Assembly: GCA_027605045.1 (NCBI GenBank)
Contig: JAQFWX010000141.1
Coordinates: forward strand, 23,689-87,688
DNA from: Phallus indusiatus
Lineage: Eukaryota > Basidiomycota > Agaricomycetes > Phallales > Phallaceae
Length of the DNA stretch: 64,000 nt
Direction: 5' to 3'
In this document: piece after piece, positions 33,721 through 45,283 of the stretch
How the letters are laid out: each line of letters opens with the position of its first letter
How positions within the stretch are numbered: the stretch's first letter is position 1
Notes under the pieces: model-generated
What the model was told of the DNA's origin: nothing
What the model saw: only the letters and a program-made list of their open reading frames with translations
The model's database searches: none
Program-made: the position numbers and the translations under genes

Positions 33721-34441
33721 GTAGACACGTCCTGCATTGTCATGAACAAGTTCCGAATTCTGTAAAATATCCGGAACCGCTACAGCCTCTGCTGGTTTTT
33801 GAAGGATTGGCAAGTGCTGAAGTTTCCACCTTTTGTGGAGGGGCTAGGGTCATGGTTGCCTCCGGTTATGGGAACATTCCTTCTCTTTTCTGACCTGCAA
33901 CCTTGCACACCTTAAGGTAAATAATTATATAAGAGGGTTAAAGTTTACTTACATCTGGGGAGAAGCGAATGAAGAATATAAATTGAGAAATTGATGAATT
34001 TGAGTCTGTTAGGGAATCCATCTGTACTTTTTGAGTTCTGTCCACTGAGCATCATTAGTTCAAGGGACCGGGCAAACGCCCCTCTCTTTAACTTACCACT
34101 CCTGGTTCTACAACATGAGTAATAAAGTCATAAACACCCCAGAGACGATACAACGACATTCACCAAGAAATACATCAGCCACAGGTCCATCTATAAGAGG
34201 ACTATCCTGTGCTCATAGAGGTTGACCATTGACATGATAGGTGCAAAGTTGTGTGTCTTGCTGAGAGAACTGGACGAAATTGAACTCGTATTGTTGTCTC
34301 AAGTCGCGAACAGACTCCATTCGTAGAGAGGAGGAAGCTGGAATAGGGGGGGAGAGACATGACAGTGGGGCTATAAGGGAAGTAACTTTGCACTTCGTAA
34401 GCGCAATTTATAAGCGTACTGAATTCTCGGGATCCAACATC
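33721..34441. other. Intergenic region downstream of retroelement scrap
   Basis: About 720 bp. It may contain more decayed retroelement; the minus strand around 34050-34230 has a protein-like stretch (YHVNGQPL followed by SPLIDGPVADVFL), but I cannot assign it. It must also contain the promoter of the FGGY kinase. Confidence 0.4.
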
Positions 34442-37115
34442 ATGGAAACGTACATTGGTGTTGACGTGTAAGTCATCATTCATTTAATAAATTCGATAGT
34501 TTCCCGAAACCAAAGTTTCAAAAGTGGGACTGGATCAGTTCGTACTGTGCTTGTCCGTAAAGACGGCGAAATATTGGCGTCAGTGACAGAGCCGATCACA
34601 ACGCATCGGGATAAACAAGATCATAAAATATTCGAACAATCTACAACGGAAATATGGAAGGCTATTTGCAGTTCTGTGCGCAAGTGTGTTGCAGATGCCA
34701 AGGTCCATGCGAAAGATGTGAAGGGACTAGGATTTGATGCGACTTGTTCACTGGCCGTTTGTGATGAACATGGGCAGCCTGTTGTTATTACCAAAGGAAG
34801 TGGATTAGGAAAGAGTGGGGACAGGAATGTTATTCTGTGGGCCGATCATCGAGCTGAGAAGGAAGCGGAAATCATCAATAATAGTGGATCTATTGTGTTG
34901 AATTATGTGGGAGGGATCATGAGTGTAAGTTCTGGTTTAGCTGCTTTTCTAATGCTCATGTCGCTTCTCGGTCTGAACAGCTAGAAATGGAAATACCCAA
35001 GGTGCTTTGGTGTAAAAATAACATGGCACCGGAAGATTTCAAGCGATGTCAATTTTTTGATTTACCTGATTTCCGTATGTCGTGCATTTCAAGTTCTTGC
35101 ACAAGTTTGTGTACCGATAAGCCATTTCCCTTCTACGTATTTTTAGTTACTTATCTGGCAACATCTTCATGGACTCGGTCATCCTGTTCTCTAGCATGCA
35201 AATGCTCTTACGTCCCCGATCCTGCCACACTTCCTCCTAACAGTCCTCACCTTGATCCTTCATCCCCCGCATCAGATCCTCACCCCCCAGTCGGTTGGCA
35301 GCCGGTATTTTTTAAAGCCATTGGGCTACAGTCTATTATAGACGACAGTTTCAGTCAATTAGGTGGCCCCGCGCCATATCCAAGCGCGGGAATACAACCC
35401 GGTCATGCTGCTAGGACTCACGCAAGCGATTCGAATGGAGGTATTTACTCAGTTATCAATCTGAGCAGAAGATGTCTGATTTTTGATTTTGGGAATTAGC
35501 TCAAAGCGGTAAACGGGAGCTGTTGACCGCTGGGTTACCAGTTGGAGGAGGTCTTACTTCCAAAGCTGCTCAAGAACTGGGCCTTTTGGAAGGTACACCC
35601 GTTGGTAGTGGCGTTATCGACGCGTGAGTAAACGTGTTGACACTACTAGGCCAATCCTCAGCTTGCTTTCAGTTATGCGGGTTGGATTGGCAGTGTTGGA
35701 GCCAGATATCATTCTGGAAACGGCGGAGGTGATATAAGTGGCGTACCAGCACGAGAAGAGGCACAGTATCGACTTGCTGCTGTGGCAGGAACGAGTACGT
35801 GTCATCTCATACAGGTATGCATAGCGGTCTCGAAATCCGAGTCGAGATGACGTCGCTATTAGACACCAAAAGGACATTTTGTTCCTGGTGTTTGGGGCCC
35901 GTACAAGGTAAAATCCTCCGAAGTCTCCCGTACTACGAATTTATTGAACGATTTTGATAGAATGCGATTTTTACTGGTTGGTGGATGAACGAAGGTGGTC
36001 AAAGTTCCACTGGTCAAGTTTGTGGCAAACTCCTGTTTCTCACTCGTTGAATGGTTTCTCATCCTTATCAGCTTATTGATTTTATTCTATCAACACATCC
36101 TGCACGCGATGTAATCGTAAGCCTTGCCGCGGAACGTGGTGTCACCAACTTTGAAGGTAAAAAGGCCTGTTTAAACTGCCCCCATATGCTTCACTGATCA
36201 TGTGCTATACATGGCGTAGTACTGGAGGAAGAACTTGAAAGATTACGAAAAGAAAAGGGCGTAGAAAGTCTGACCGAGCTTACCAAGGATCTGCATTTTT
36301 ATCCTGATTTGCATGGTATTGTATAATCCGTAATTATCTAAATGCGAAGGGATTCTGAGTTATATCTTAAATAGGGAATCGGTCACCTGTTGCTGACCCT
36401 AGAATGGTGGGATCCATAACAGGACTGACGTTGGTAAGGTTACAGTCGTGCTGTGTAAAACTTTTGCCTGACTATATTCACGGATATAGGATGATAGTAT
36501 CTCGGATTTGGCAAAGAAATTCAACGTTGCACTGGAGGTCAGTAAATATACCTATCATTTCGTGCGAAGGAACTTTATTCCTGTAATTAGGCAATTAGTC
36601 TTCAGACACGTCATATTCTCGACGAGATGCACGCACATGGACATGATATTCGCGGCATATACATGAGTGGTGAGCCAATCAGATCTTAACTGAGTATTTT
36701 ATGATGTACTATTCTATTTAGGTAGTCAAGCTAAAAATGTTACGCTCATGCAGCTGATGTCCAACACTTGTAATGTTCCCGTAATTATACCGCACTCTGC
36801 ATCTGCTACGGTCGTTCTTGGAGCAGCTATGTTGGGTCGCTTTGCAGCTGACGTGTCGTTATCGCAACGAAAACTGGACGAGGAAGAGTCGACGCAGAGA
36901 TTATGGAGCATAATGGTACGTTCTTCTGAATGCCAAAAGAAACATGCTTAATGTGCTTTTAGGTTGAGATGACTAAACCGGGACGGTTGATTACACCACA
37001 GGCTTCCCCACGGGAAAAGAAAATTTTAGCGGCGAAGTATAAGATATTCCGTGAGACGATTGAGATTCAGAAGCGATGGCGCAGAGAGATTGAAGAGGCT
37101 TTAGAAAGCATTTAA
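34442..37115 (+). CDS. FGGY-family carbohydrate kinase (D-ribulokinase-like)
   Basis: ATP-dependent sugar kinase of the FGGY-containing-protein group (human FGGY, yeast YDR109C), reported to phosphorylate D-ribulose. Start METYIGVDVGTGSVRTVLV (first phosphate-binding loop). FGGY N-domain: VKGLGFDATCSLAVCDEHG, NVILWADHRAEKEAEIIN, MEIPKVLWCKNNM, FDLPDFLTYLATSSWTRSS, SYVPD. Then GLPVGGGLTSKAAQELGLLE, VIDAYAGWIGSVGAR, and C-domain LAAVAGTSTCHLIQTPKGHF, VPGVWGPYKNAIFTGWWMNE, GGQSSTGQ, FYPDLHGNRSPVADPRM, MSGSQAKNVTLMQLMSNTCN and VVLGAAMLGRFAA. About ten introns. Stop at 37113-37115. Exact sugar inferred from family only. Confidence 0.9.
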
Positions 37116-37301
37116 CGGTTGACGCGACGATTCAGGCTCAAATCATTTGATAGCACATTAAAATTTTGGCATGTTAGTTCATGATGCATAATACTGTAAA
37201 TAATTTTGTCGTTATGCATACAGGATTTTTGAGAAGAAATATGGAAGTAAAAGAGATAAGTCGGGTGCACATAACAAGGAGGTAAATAAGTGCTGCTACA
37301 T

Positions 37302-38334
37302 TTATACCTCCTTGACTTTGACGGTACCCCGTAGCAAACCAGTCTGAAAAAGTGAACTTTAAGAGATGTTGTGGTATAACATGTACTGTTTTACTTACCC
37401 GACGAGCGGCAATAAGACCGACTTTTTGACCAGGAACGGCGGAGCGAGGGACAGTAGAGGCTTTACCAATGTGCTAAGGCAAGTTAGTAAATGTACATCA
37501 TTCCTAGAGCTAATACGTACTTGATGGTTACCACCACCATGAGGGTGATCCACGGGGTTCATAGCAACACCACGAGTACGGGGCCAGCTGGAATAGCAAT
37601 GAAATCAGGATATGTCGAAAAAAAAAACCGTATTACGCACTTGTAACGCTTGGCCTTGAATTTGTGGTATGCCCGACCAGCCTTCAACAAGGGTTTGTCG
37701 ATACGACCTCCACCAGCAACAATGCCGACCGATGCACGTGCACTTCCGCTGATAGTCTTCTTAGCTCCACTAGGAAGACGAATACGGGTCTTGTTGTCAT
37801 CAGGAGAGTGACCGATGACGGTAGCGTAGTTGCCGGAAGTTCGTGCCAAAGCACCACGGTCACCAGCTTTCTCTTCTACATTGCAAATGATGGTACCTTC
37901 GGGAAGTTGGCTAACAGGGAGGACGTTTCCGACAGTCAATGCAGCTTTCTTTCCGCAGTAGACGAATGCACCGGTGTGCATGCCTTCAGTTGCAATGAAG
38001 GTTTCTACACGTAACTTGTAGCGGTAAGGATCACGGAAGACTACGCGAGCCAGAGGTGCACCACTGTTATGAAATGAGTATTTCGCGATACGAAATCTGG
38101 CTAAAACAAGAAATTACCGTCCAGGATCGTGGATAATATCTTTTACTATACCCCGAACGTAACCATTACGTTCGGCGTAATCTAATGGTCGAAGGCGGGC
38201 TGGAGCCTTGTTGTGGTGAGTGTGTGATTTGAACTACAAAAAGACCATGATATTAGACAAAAACGCAGTATTTCGATAGACCGCTAACATACGATGGCGT
38301 GCGACCGTCTTTGAGCCCTAATAACCCGACCCAT
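37302..38334 (-). CDS. rpl2: 60S ribosomal protein uL2 (L2/L8)
   Basis: Large-subunit ribosomal protein near the peptidyl-transferase centre. Reads [14 protein letters not shown] (ATG 38334), [159 protein letters not shown] (the conserved uL2 loop with its functional His), ending [13 protein letters not shown]. The whole eukaryotic protein is accounted for in about seven exons. Short exon 1 and an early intron are typical of fungal ribosomal protein genes. Confidence 0.97.
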
Positions 38335-39095
38335 TGGAAATGCTACAATAGCAGGTAGTCAGTCAAAATTTTTGAGTCAGGATGTATAGTCAGTCCATCC
38401 AACTGCACTTCAACGCATCCATCCAAACATATCTCTCAAAGCAAGTTATTTCTGCTCTGAAAGACAGTTGAAAACACCCCATCCATTCAACTGCAGCAGC
38501 TTTTCCTCAAAAAATCGAACTGAAGATGGTGTACTTACGTTGTTGACGACGTTGACGAAGAGAATCTGAGTTTCGCTGTAGCCGGTAGGCCGAATTGATT
38601 CCGCGGCAGGATGAGCGTCTGACAAGATAGGGCGCGGTACACCAGAGTACACGGATCCGACCCACATATTAGTGCAACGTGCATGCATGAACCTCTTGCT
38701 GTATTGATCCGTCATTCATGGTTCAATAATTATGAAGAATCAAGAATTGTCATAACTTTATGCAACTACTTTGGTTGAAAAAGACGAGAAATCATAATAG
38801 CTTTAAACCGTGTCGACTGAGAATCGCGACTGGCAATGCACAATTTGAGCTCGGAACTTGGCAAGCTCAAGGGCAAATGCTTAAACATATACTTATACAC
38901 TGCATCTGAACAATACCTCGACAAAACCTTTACTGTTTTCGTGTACTTTGGAGATGCTTTAGTGCGATTACGTAAATATCCTTTTCAGGCGAGACAAAAT
39001 ATTTTTTGTGTTTCTCACAAGGCGAAGGTAAATTAGAGTCGCGTTTTTGGCGCTTGAGGCCTCTTTTTTTCCTAGTGTACACTTCCCATCCAAAA
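38335..39095. other. Divergent intergenic region between rpl2 and rad16-like
   Basis: About 760 bp shared by two divergent genes. An 89-codon minus frame (38446-38715) has no protein-like features and probably lies in a leader or promoter. No gene supported. Confidence 0.5.
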
Positions 39096-42000
39096 ATGCC
39101 ACGTCGAAAAACATTAGATTCTTCAACACCGTCCTCAATTTCAACTCGATCTTCGGCTCGTCTTAGTGCTACTTCAAAGTCAGGGACGTCTACGCCAGCA
39201 ACATCTGTACCAGATGACTCTCCTAATCTTGCCACCCAGGGTAAAGAGGTGAAATCTGTGGCACGAACGAATGCCAAAAGGTCTCGTGAAAAAACAGTTG
39301 ACAGCGATGATTTGGACGCCGCTGACGAGAAAATTACCACAAAAAAACGCGTGTTATCTCGTTCAGCCTTTGTAGAACTGACGCGCAAAAATGTCTCTAT
39401 CACTGAGGTAAGAAGACACCCCTCGCCAGCCCTCTGTATTGTTTTGTGAATCGTTTGTGCAAGGCAACATCATCAAGAACAAGAACAAGAACAAGAACAA
39501 GAAACGAAGAATCAAAGCTAAGACCGATCAGTCCTGTTTCGGAAGCCGAGCTCCTGTCTGATAATGAGCTGAACTATGAAGAATCAAACTCAAGCGGTTC
39601 CGAGTTTCGACTTTCAGATGATGAAGATTTTCATCCAAAACGCCGTGGAGATATTCTTGAAGATGGATTTGATCTCGAAGGAATGAGTGGAGACGAAGCA
39701 GAAGCCGCTATGATGTCTGCAGCAATACAAATGTCTCTACAAACCTCAAATCAACATGCTTCGAATGGGGCTTCAAGTTCACGTTCTGTTGCCGCTGCTA
39801 GAAGAGCAGCAGCTGCTGAAAGAAGACAACATGCCAATAATCCCCCAGTGTCCGATGGTGATCTTTCTGATTGGGGATATGAGCATCCAGACGACGATTC
39901 TGAAGAAGAGCCGCTTGCAAATCAAGGCAAGGGCAAGGGTCAGGGTAAAGGTAAAGCCAAGGTGTCTTCAGCAACAATATTTACTTTGGCCGAACTCCGA
40001 GAGCGAAGCAAACAGGCGCGAGAAGAAAAGTACAATCGTAGGCAGGAAGAGATGGCCTTGCGAAGGAAGCTTGGAAGGAAACTGACGCATGTCAGTAGCT
40101 CTCGATCGTCCTTCTTCTCTCGATAAAACTCACGCGTCGTGTTTTAGGCTGAGAGAACCACACTTGCATTGTATAGACATCATTCAGGTAAGCCTGCCGT
40201 CATCTTCCAAAACTGACTGCCGACCACGTGCATTCATACAGAACTGAAGACCGTATGGGGCGATTTGGAAGAAAATATCCCTATTACAGTACCTATCAAG
40301 GATACCCAACCTGCAGGATTGAAACTCTCCTTGCTTCCATTCCAGCTAGAAAGCTTATACTGGATGAAGAAACAAGAGAAAGGCCCGTGGGCAGGAGGGA
40401 TGTTAGCCGTAGGTTTTTCAACCCTTCAGTGTCTTTTACGTATTTATCATTTTGTTTCATTCAGGACGAGATGGGGTAATATCTTCTTTTTCTTTCCGAC
40501 ATGCTGTATAATGACTTCAAACCAGAATGGGTAAAACCATCCAAACTATAGCATTGTTAGTTTCAGACCGCCAAAAGCCAAACTTGATTGTAGCGTAAGT
40601 CGAACAATGTTTTATTAGTCACCTGCTGATACCCTACCCACAGACCTACTGTTGCGATTATGCAGTGGAAGAATGAAATCGAGGCTCATACCGACGACTT
40701 CAAGGTCCTTCTTTGGCATGGTTATCACCGCGAACAGAAAATGGCAGAGCTCCAGAAATACGATGTGGTCAGTCTTTTTCATCCCCGAAAGTACACATCC
40801 ATGTTGATGTCATGCTCATTGAATGTACAGGTCCTGACAAGCTATGCCGTTCTAGAAAGTTGCTTCAGGAAGCAGCAAAATGGTTTCAGACGTAAAGGAC
40901 AAATTGTCAAAGAGAAGTCTGTTGTGCACGCCATTGAATGGAAGAGAATTATTGTGAGTGGAGCTCTGAGTTTTAAAGATGAAGCTTTTCCTCTAATGAA
41001 TCGTCCTATAGCTTGATGAAGCACATAATATAAAGGAAAGGGCGACAAATACGGCGAAGGCGACATTTGAGTTACAGAGCACGTATAAATGGTGCCTTTC
41101 GGGTACACCATTACAGAACAGAGTTGGAGAGTTATACAGTCTTGTGAGGTATGCAAAGCATCGACTATTAACATTCCTATGCATTCTTACCAACTATGAC
41201 ATAGATTCCTTGGTGGCGACCCATTCTCCTATTACTTTTGTACGGGTCTCTTATCACCACCCAAGTTCCTTTTACTCATACCGTGCTTTGTCAGGTAAAG
41301 TCTGTGCGTGCAAATCTTTGCATTGGAGGTTCACCGATAAGCGAACTTGCGATGGTAAGTGATTCGACAGTATCCACCACACGTTTATTGACAATCTGGG
41401 AATCGTGCAGATTGTGGTCATAGTCCCACGCAGGTATGTTAAACCTTGTGTCGTTATTCACGCAAGCTCCTAACTTAACATTGCAGCATGTAAGTAAAAT
41501 TGTACAAAATGGAAGATCAAACTAAATGTCAAACTCCATAAGACCTGTTTCTGGAACAATGAGATCCTGACTCCTATTCAAAAGGTGCCGTTTTTTCGCG
41601 ATGCTCAGCTCGTGGATTAAGGTACCGGTATCGCTAACTTGGGCTTTCAGAACGCAATGCAAGGCCCTGGTAGGCTCGCTTTCAAGAAACTGAAGATTCT
41701 TTTGGACCGTATGATGCTGAGAAGAACAAAGGTCAATCAATTTCTCAGTCGCGACATCCTTTCTTATGTTCTCAATTCTTTTGTAGATTGAGAGGGCTGA
41801 TGATCTAGGACTTCCTCCGAGAACCGTAATGGTCCGGCGGGACTATTTTAGTGAAGAAGAGCGAGAGTTATATCTGTCTCTGTTCTCTGATGCTAAGCGA
41901 CAGTTTTCGTGAGTTCAAGTGTCTAGACATAGTGCGAAGCTTGTTCAGTAATCTCTCGCTTTAGGACATACGTTGATTCAGGAACTTTGTTGAACAGTAT

Positions 42001-43726
42001 GAGAGACCTTTCTTCGTTTCAGTGCTCTTTATCGACAGCTGTTAACCCTCGTGATTAGATTACTCCAACATCTTCAGTCTTATCACTCGAATGCGTCAAA
42101 TGGCATGCCACGTAGGCTTGACGTTCATTCTCCTCATTGAAAAAGCTCTAATGAATTCCAGCCTGACCTCGTTCTGAAGAGCAAAAGGAATGCAGGAAAA
42201 CTTTCTGAAGACATTGAAGAAGCTCCTGTTTGTCGTTTATGTCACGATATTGCTGAAGATGCCGTGCGATCGAAATGTCATCACATATTTGTTAGTCAAA
42301 ACCTTTTCACTTTTCGTTTGATGAACTAATGTTTTGTCTCCCAACTAGGATCGTGAATGCATGCGACAATATCTATCTGCCGCAGTCGAAAACACGGTAT
42401 GTGTAATTGTGCAAGACATTCCTATATTTGAAGTTGGTTACTCATTTGTTCTATGCTAAGCCGGCTTGCCCTGTCTGCCATCTTCCCATCTCAGTCGATC
42501 TAGACGCACCAGCAGTAGAGTTCGATGAGGATGCCAGGAAAACAGCAGCTACTCGACAGGGTATTCTTGGACGTCTTGATTTTGATGCCTGGAGATCCTC
42601 CACGAAGATTGAAGCTCTGATTGAGGAGCTTACCAACTTGCGACGTCAGGATGCCACCACGAAAAGTCTTGTGTTCAGTCAATTTGTCAATTTTTTGGAT
42701 TTGATTGCGTTCAGGCTGCAAAGAGCTGGTTTTAATGTGAGTTGCTTTTTTTTTTGTTGGTGATGAAGATGTTCGGTTATTGATCATGATGTGCTATGCA
42801 GATATGCAGACTGGAAGGAACGATGAGTCCTCAAGCTCGTGACGCAACGATTAAGCACTTTAGTATGTTCGGTCGTTGCTTTTTGTTCCAATGTGATAAA
42901 TGTCGCGCCTTCAGTGAATAATGTCGATGTAACCGTCTTTCTCGTTAGTTTGAAAGCTGGTGGTGTAGCCCTTAATCTTACAGAGGTACGGTAGCTGTTT
43001 GTTCTTCTCCAGGAAGCTATGATAAATCCGCTGATTCTTAGGCTTCCCGAGTCTATCTTATGGACAGCTGGCAAGTGTTTCCCATTGCGCATATTCTTTG
43101 AGAACGATATTTATACTTCTTTTAGGTGGAATCCAGCAGTAGAGTACCGTAAGCTTGTTCTGGTCTTTCGCATTTCTGTGGAGTTTATTCATGCCGTTCT
43201 GCAGAGGCCATGGATCGTATACATCGATTGGGACAATACAGGCCTGTACAAGCTATTAAGCTGGTCATAGAAGATTCAATAGAAAGTCGGATTATTCAAG
43301 TAAGTGGACGTTCTTTATGCTCGTAGACTTTTGTTGAATTGACAATGCCCTACAGCTGCAAGAGAAGAAAAAAGCCATGGTCGATGCTACTGTAAGTTTC
43401 AAAAAATGAATTTCGCTTCATGATGATTCACACCACATCTTTAGTTATCAACGGATGATTCGGTATGTTTCTTGTCTAATAGTTGGCAACGTTTCGGTCA
43501 CTGAAGCCCTGCAGGCCATGGGAAGGTTGACGCCAGAGGTAAGCTTCCCTAATCGTTGATGTTCTGAATGATTGAACTAATTTTTTTTTTTGACAGGATG
43601 TGAGTTTTCCCTATTTGATCGATGGTTTGTCGATAGTTTTGAATTAACATCATCTCGTAGCTTGGATTCCTTTTCAGAGTGGGTTGTGCTCTTAAACTGT
43701 TTTACTCAAGTTCACAATCATCATAG
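39096..43726 (+). CDS. rad16: Rad16-like SNF2/RING DNA repair helicase
   Basis: SWI2/SNF2 ATPase with an embedded RING finger, as in Rad16 of the global-genome nucleotide excision repair complex. N-terminus is a basic, Ser/Thr-rich disordered region ([20 protein letters not shown]) plus an acidic stretch. Helicase motifs: [37 protein letters not shown] (Walker A), [38 protein letters not shown] (Walker B), [44 protein letters not shown] and [10 protein letters not shown]-lobe: [64 protein letters not shown]. It ends LGFLFRV with a short extension to 43726. About 20 introns; one 11-nt microexon (40465-40475) supplies D-E-M-G of Walker A. Rad5 is less likely because no HIRAN domain is seen. Confidence 0.93.
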
Positions 43727-44002
43727 CTTTAACTCTCAACGTGGAAACGGATGGGAACTACATCATAAACGCGAATATCTCTTTATATACATACCCTTTT
43801 ATTGATTCGACCAAATGATACTCATATATGACGAAGATGAGTCCAAAAACAACAAGACGTTTGAATTGCATGTATTTGGTATAACAGTGGTGAATGAAAA
43901 TAACATCGTTTTACAAACATAAAAGAAAACTAAGTCCTACACGGTCTTCCCTGGATAATGGATAGTATACGCATTCTTTCTTACACGCGGACCGCTCGCA
44001 GT

Positions 44003-44950
44003 TCACCATTCCTTCGCAATTTTGAACGTCCACTCGAAATCTTCAGAAAAAGGGTCAGGAATGTGCTCGTTTAGTTTAACTTTGAAAATAGAACAAACCG
44101 CAATATACGTGACCGTCATCGTCTATGACTCTACTTCTTACATGATAGGTTCCGCTGCGCGCCAGCAAACCGGATGGACTTTCTTCCCGATCGAAGTCTT
44201 TGGAGTACGAAGATCCGTCAGGAGAAGGTGCGTAAGAGCCTAACATCTGCTCAAATTTGTCGACTAATCGTGTGCGCTGTTTCAGCTTGACGAGTTTCCG
44301 AATACATGAGAAGGAGGAGAATGAGCACCTTTGAGTCCCGATCGCTTTACTACGTGTATATACCGTGCGCCAGTGATGATACTGTGATGAACTTTGAATT
44401 TGATGCCGACACTATGGGAAGAAAGACGCCGTTCAGTGAGTTTTCGCTTTTTGCTCAAGATGAGAGATATGTGACTTTTACCAGTACTCAACACCTTCCT
44501 TGATAACGAACCCCTCTTTCTTGTACTTTTCTAACTTGGTGGGATCGTTAGGGTCCATAATCAAAGTTTTGCCAGCAGGAAGAGTGTCGCTTGTAAGGTA
44601 CAGCTCCAAAACTGTAAACTGAAAACAAAAGCATTAAATAAGGAATGGTGAAGAGTAGATAATAGCGTACTTTCGGTCCGCTGCCAGCAGCCACGGCATC
44701 ATTCAATCCAAGAGATGCTTTCCAGCGATTTAGAGATTCATCGTTGGCATCAAGGTTCTTATATTCGTCCACTGACTTCAGTTCGGTGACTTTGTAGCCA
44801 ACTGTTTGCGAGGGAGCCAAATCATCTTGATCTTCATTCTGGGGCTGAATAGATAGTATAAGGAAATATCGATATGATTAGCATCACCGGATTGAGCTTC
44901 TCAAAACAGGCGAGATAATGGGCGCAATGTGTGCTGCTTACCGTACTCAT
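44003..44950 (-). CDS. rdi1: Rho GDP-dissociation inhibitor
   Basis: Extracts prenylated Rho/Cdc42 GTPases from membranes and keeps them GDP-bound in the cytosol. The first exon is just MST (ATG 44950, donor GTAAGC). Then QNEDQDDLAPSQTVGYKVTE, LDANDESLNRWKASLGLNDA, FTVLELYLTSDTLPAGKTLI, KYKKEGFVIKEGVEY joined to VGIKFKVHHSIITGARYIHV and VKRSGLK, then FEQMLGSYAPSPDG and REESPSGLLARSGTYHVRSR, ending DFEWTFKIAKEW at 44003. All hallmark strands of the immunoglobulin-like isoprenyl pocket are present; complete protein of about 200 residues in five or six exons. Converges with rad16-like, 276 bp apart. Confidence 0.95.
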
Positions 44951-45283
44951 CGTTGATTAGTGATTGTGATTGAAAAAGCGGTTCAAGTTGTATAAAGGAA
45001 GTGGTGGAGTTATCGAGCTTTTATAGTCTTTTGGACGTAGGGTTTAGTAGCTCAGTAGCAACAAGCGATGGTCACACTCAGTCCAAAGTTGTGACAACAA
45101 TCCTTGGTGCCGATTGGCTCTCGGACGACACGATCGATGTAGATAAAGCACTCGGTAAATCCCGTGCGTTTTATGCGCAAACTCTCAGGGCCTTGCTTTC
45201 TGTTTACGTGTAATATATAACAACTGATATATATATATTCCCAAAACTTATATGATCACTTGTATGAAACATTTAGCCAAATG
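44951..45283. other. Intergenic region
   Basis: About 330 bp. The 70-codon plus frame at 45001-45213 shows no recognisable features. Probably RhoGDI promoter plus 3' region of the CCCH gene. Confidence 0.5.

Noticed and set aside
38446..38715. 89-codon minus-strand ORF upstream of rpl2.
   Set aside because: The uL2 protein is complete from 38334; this frame has no recognisable features and sits in the shared promoter.
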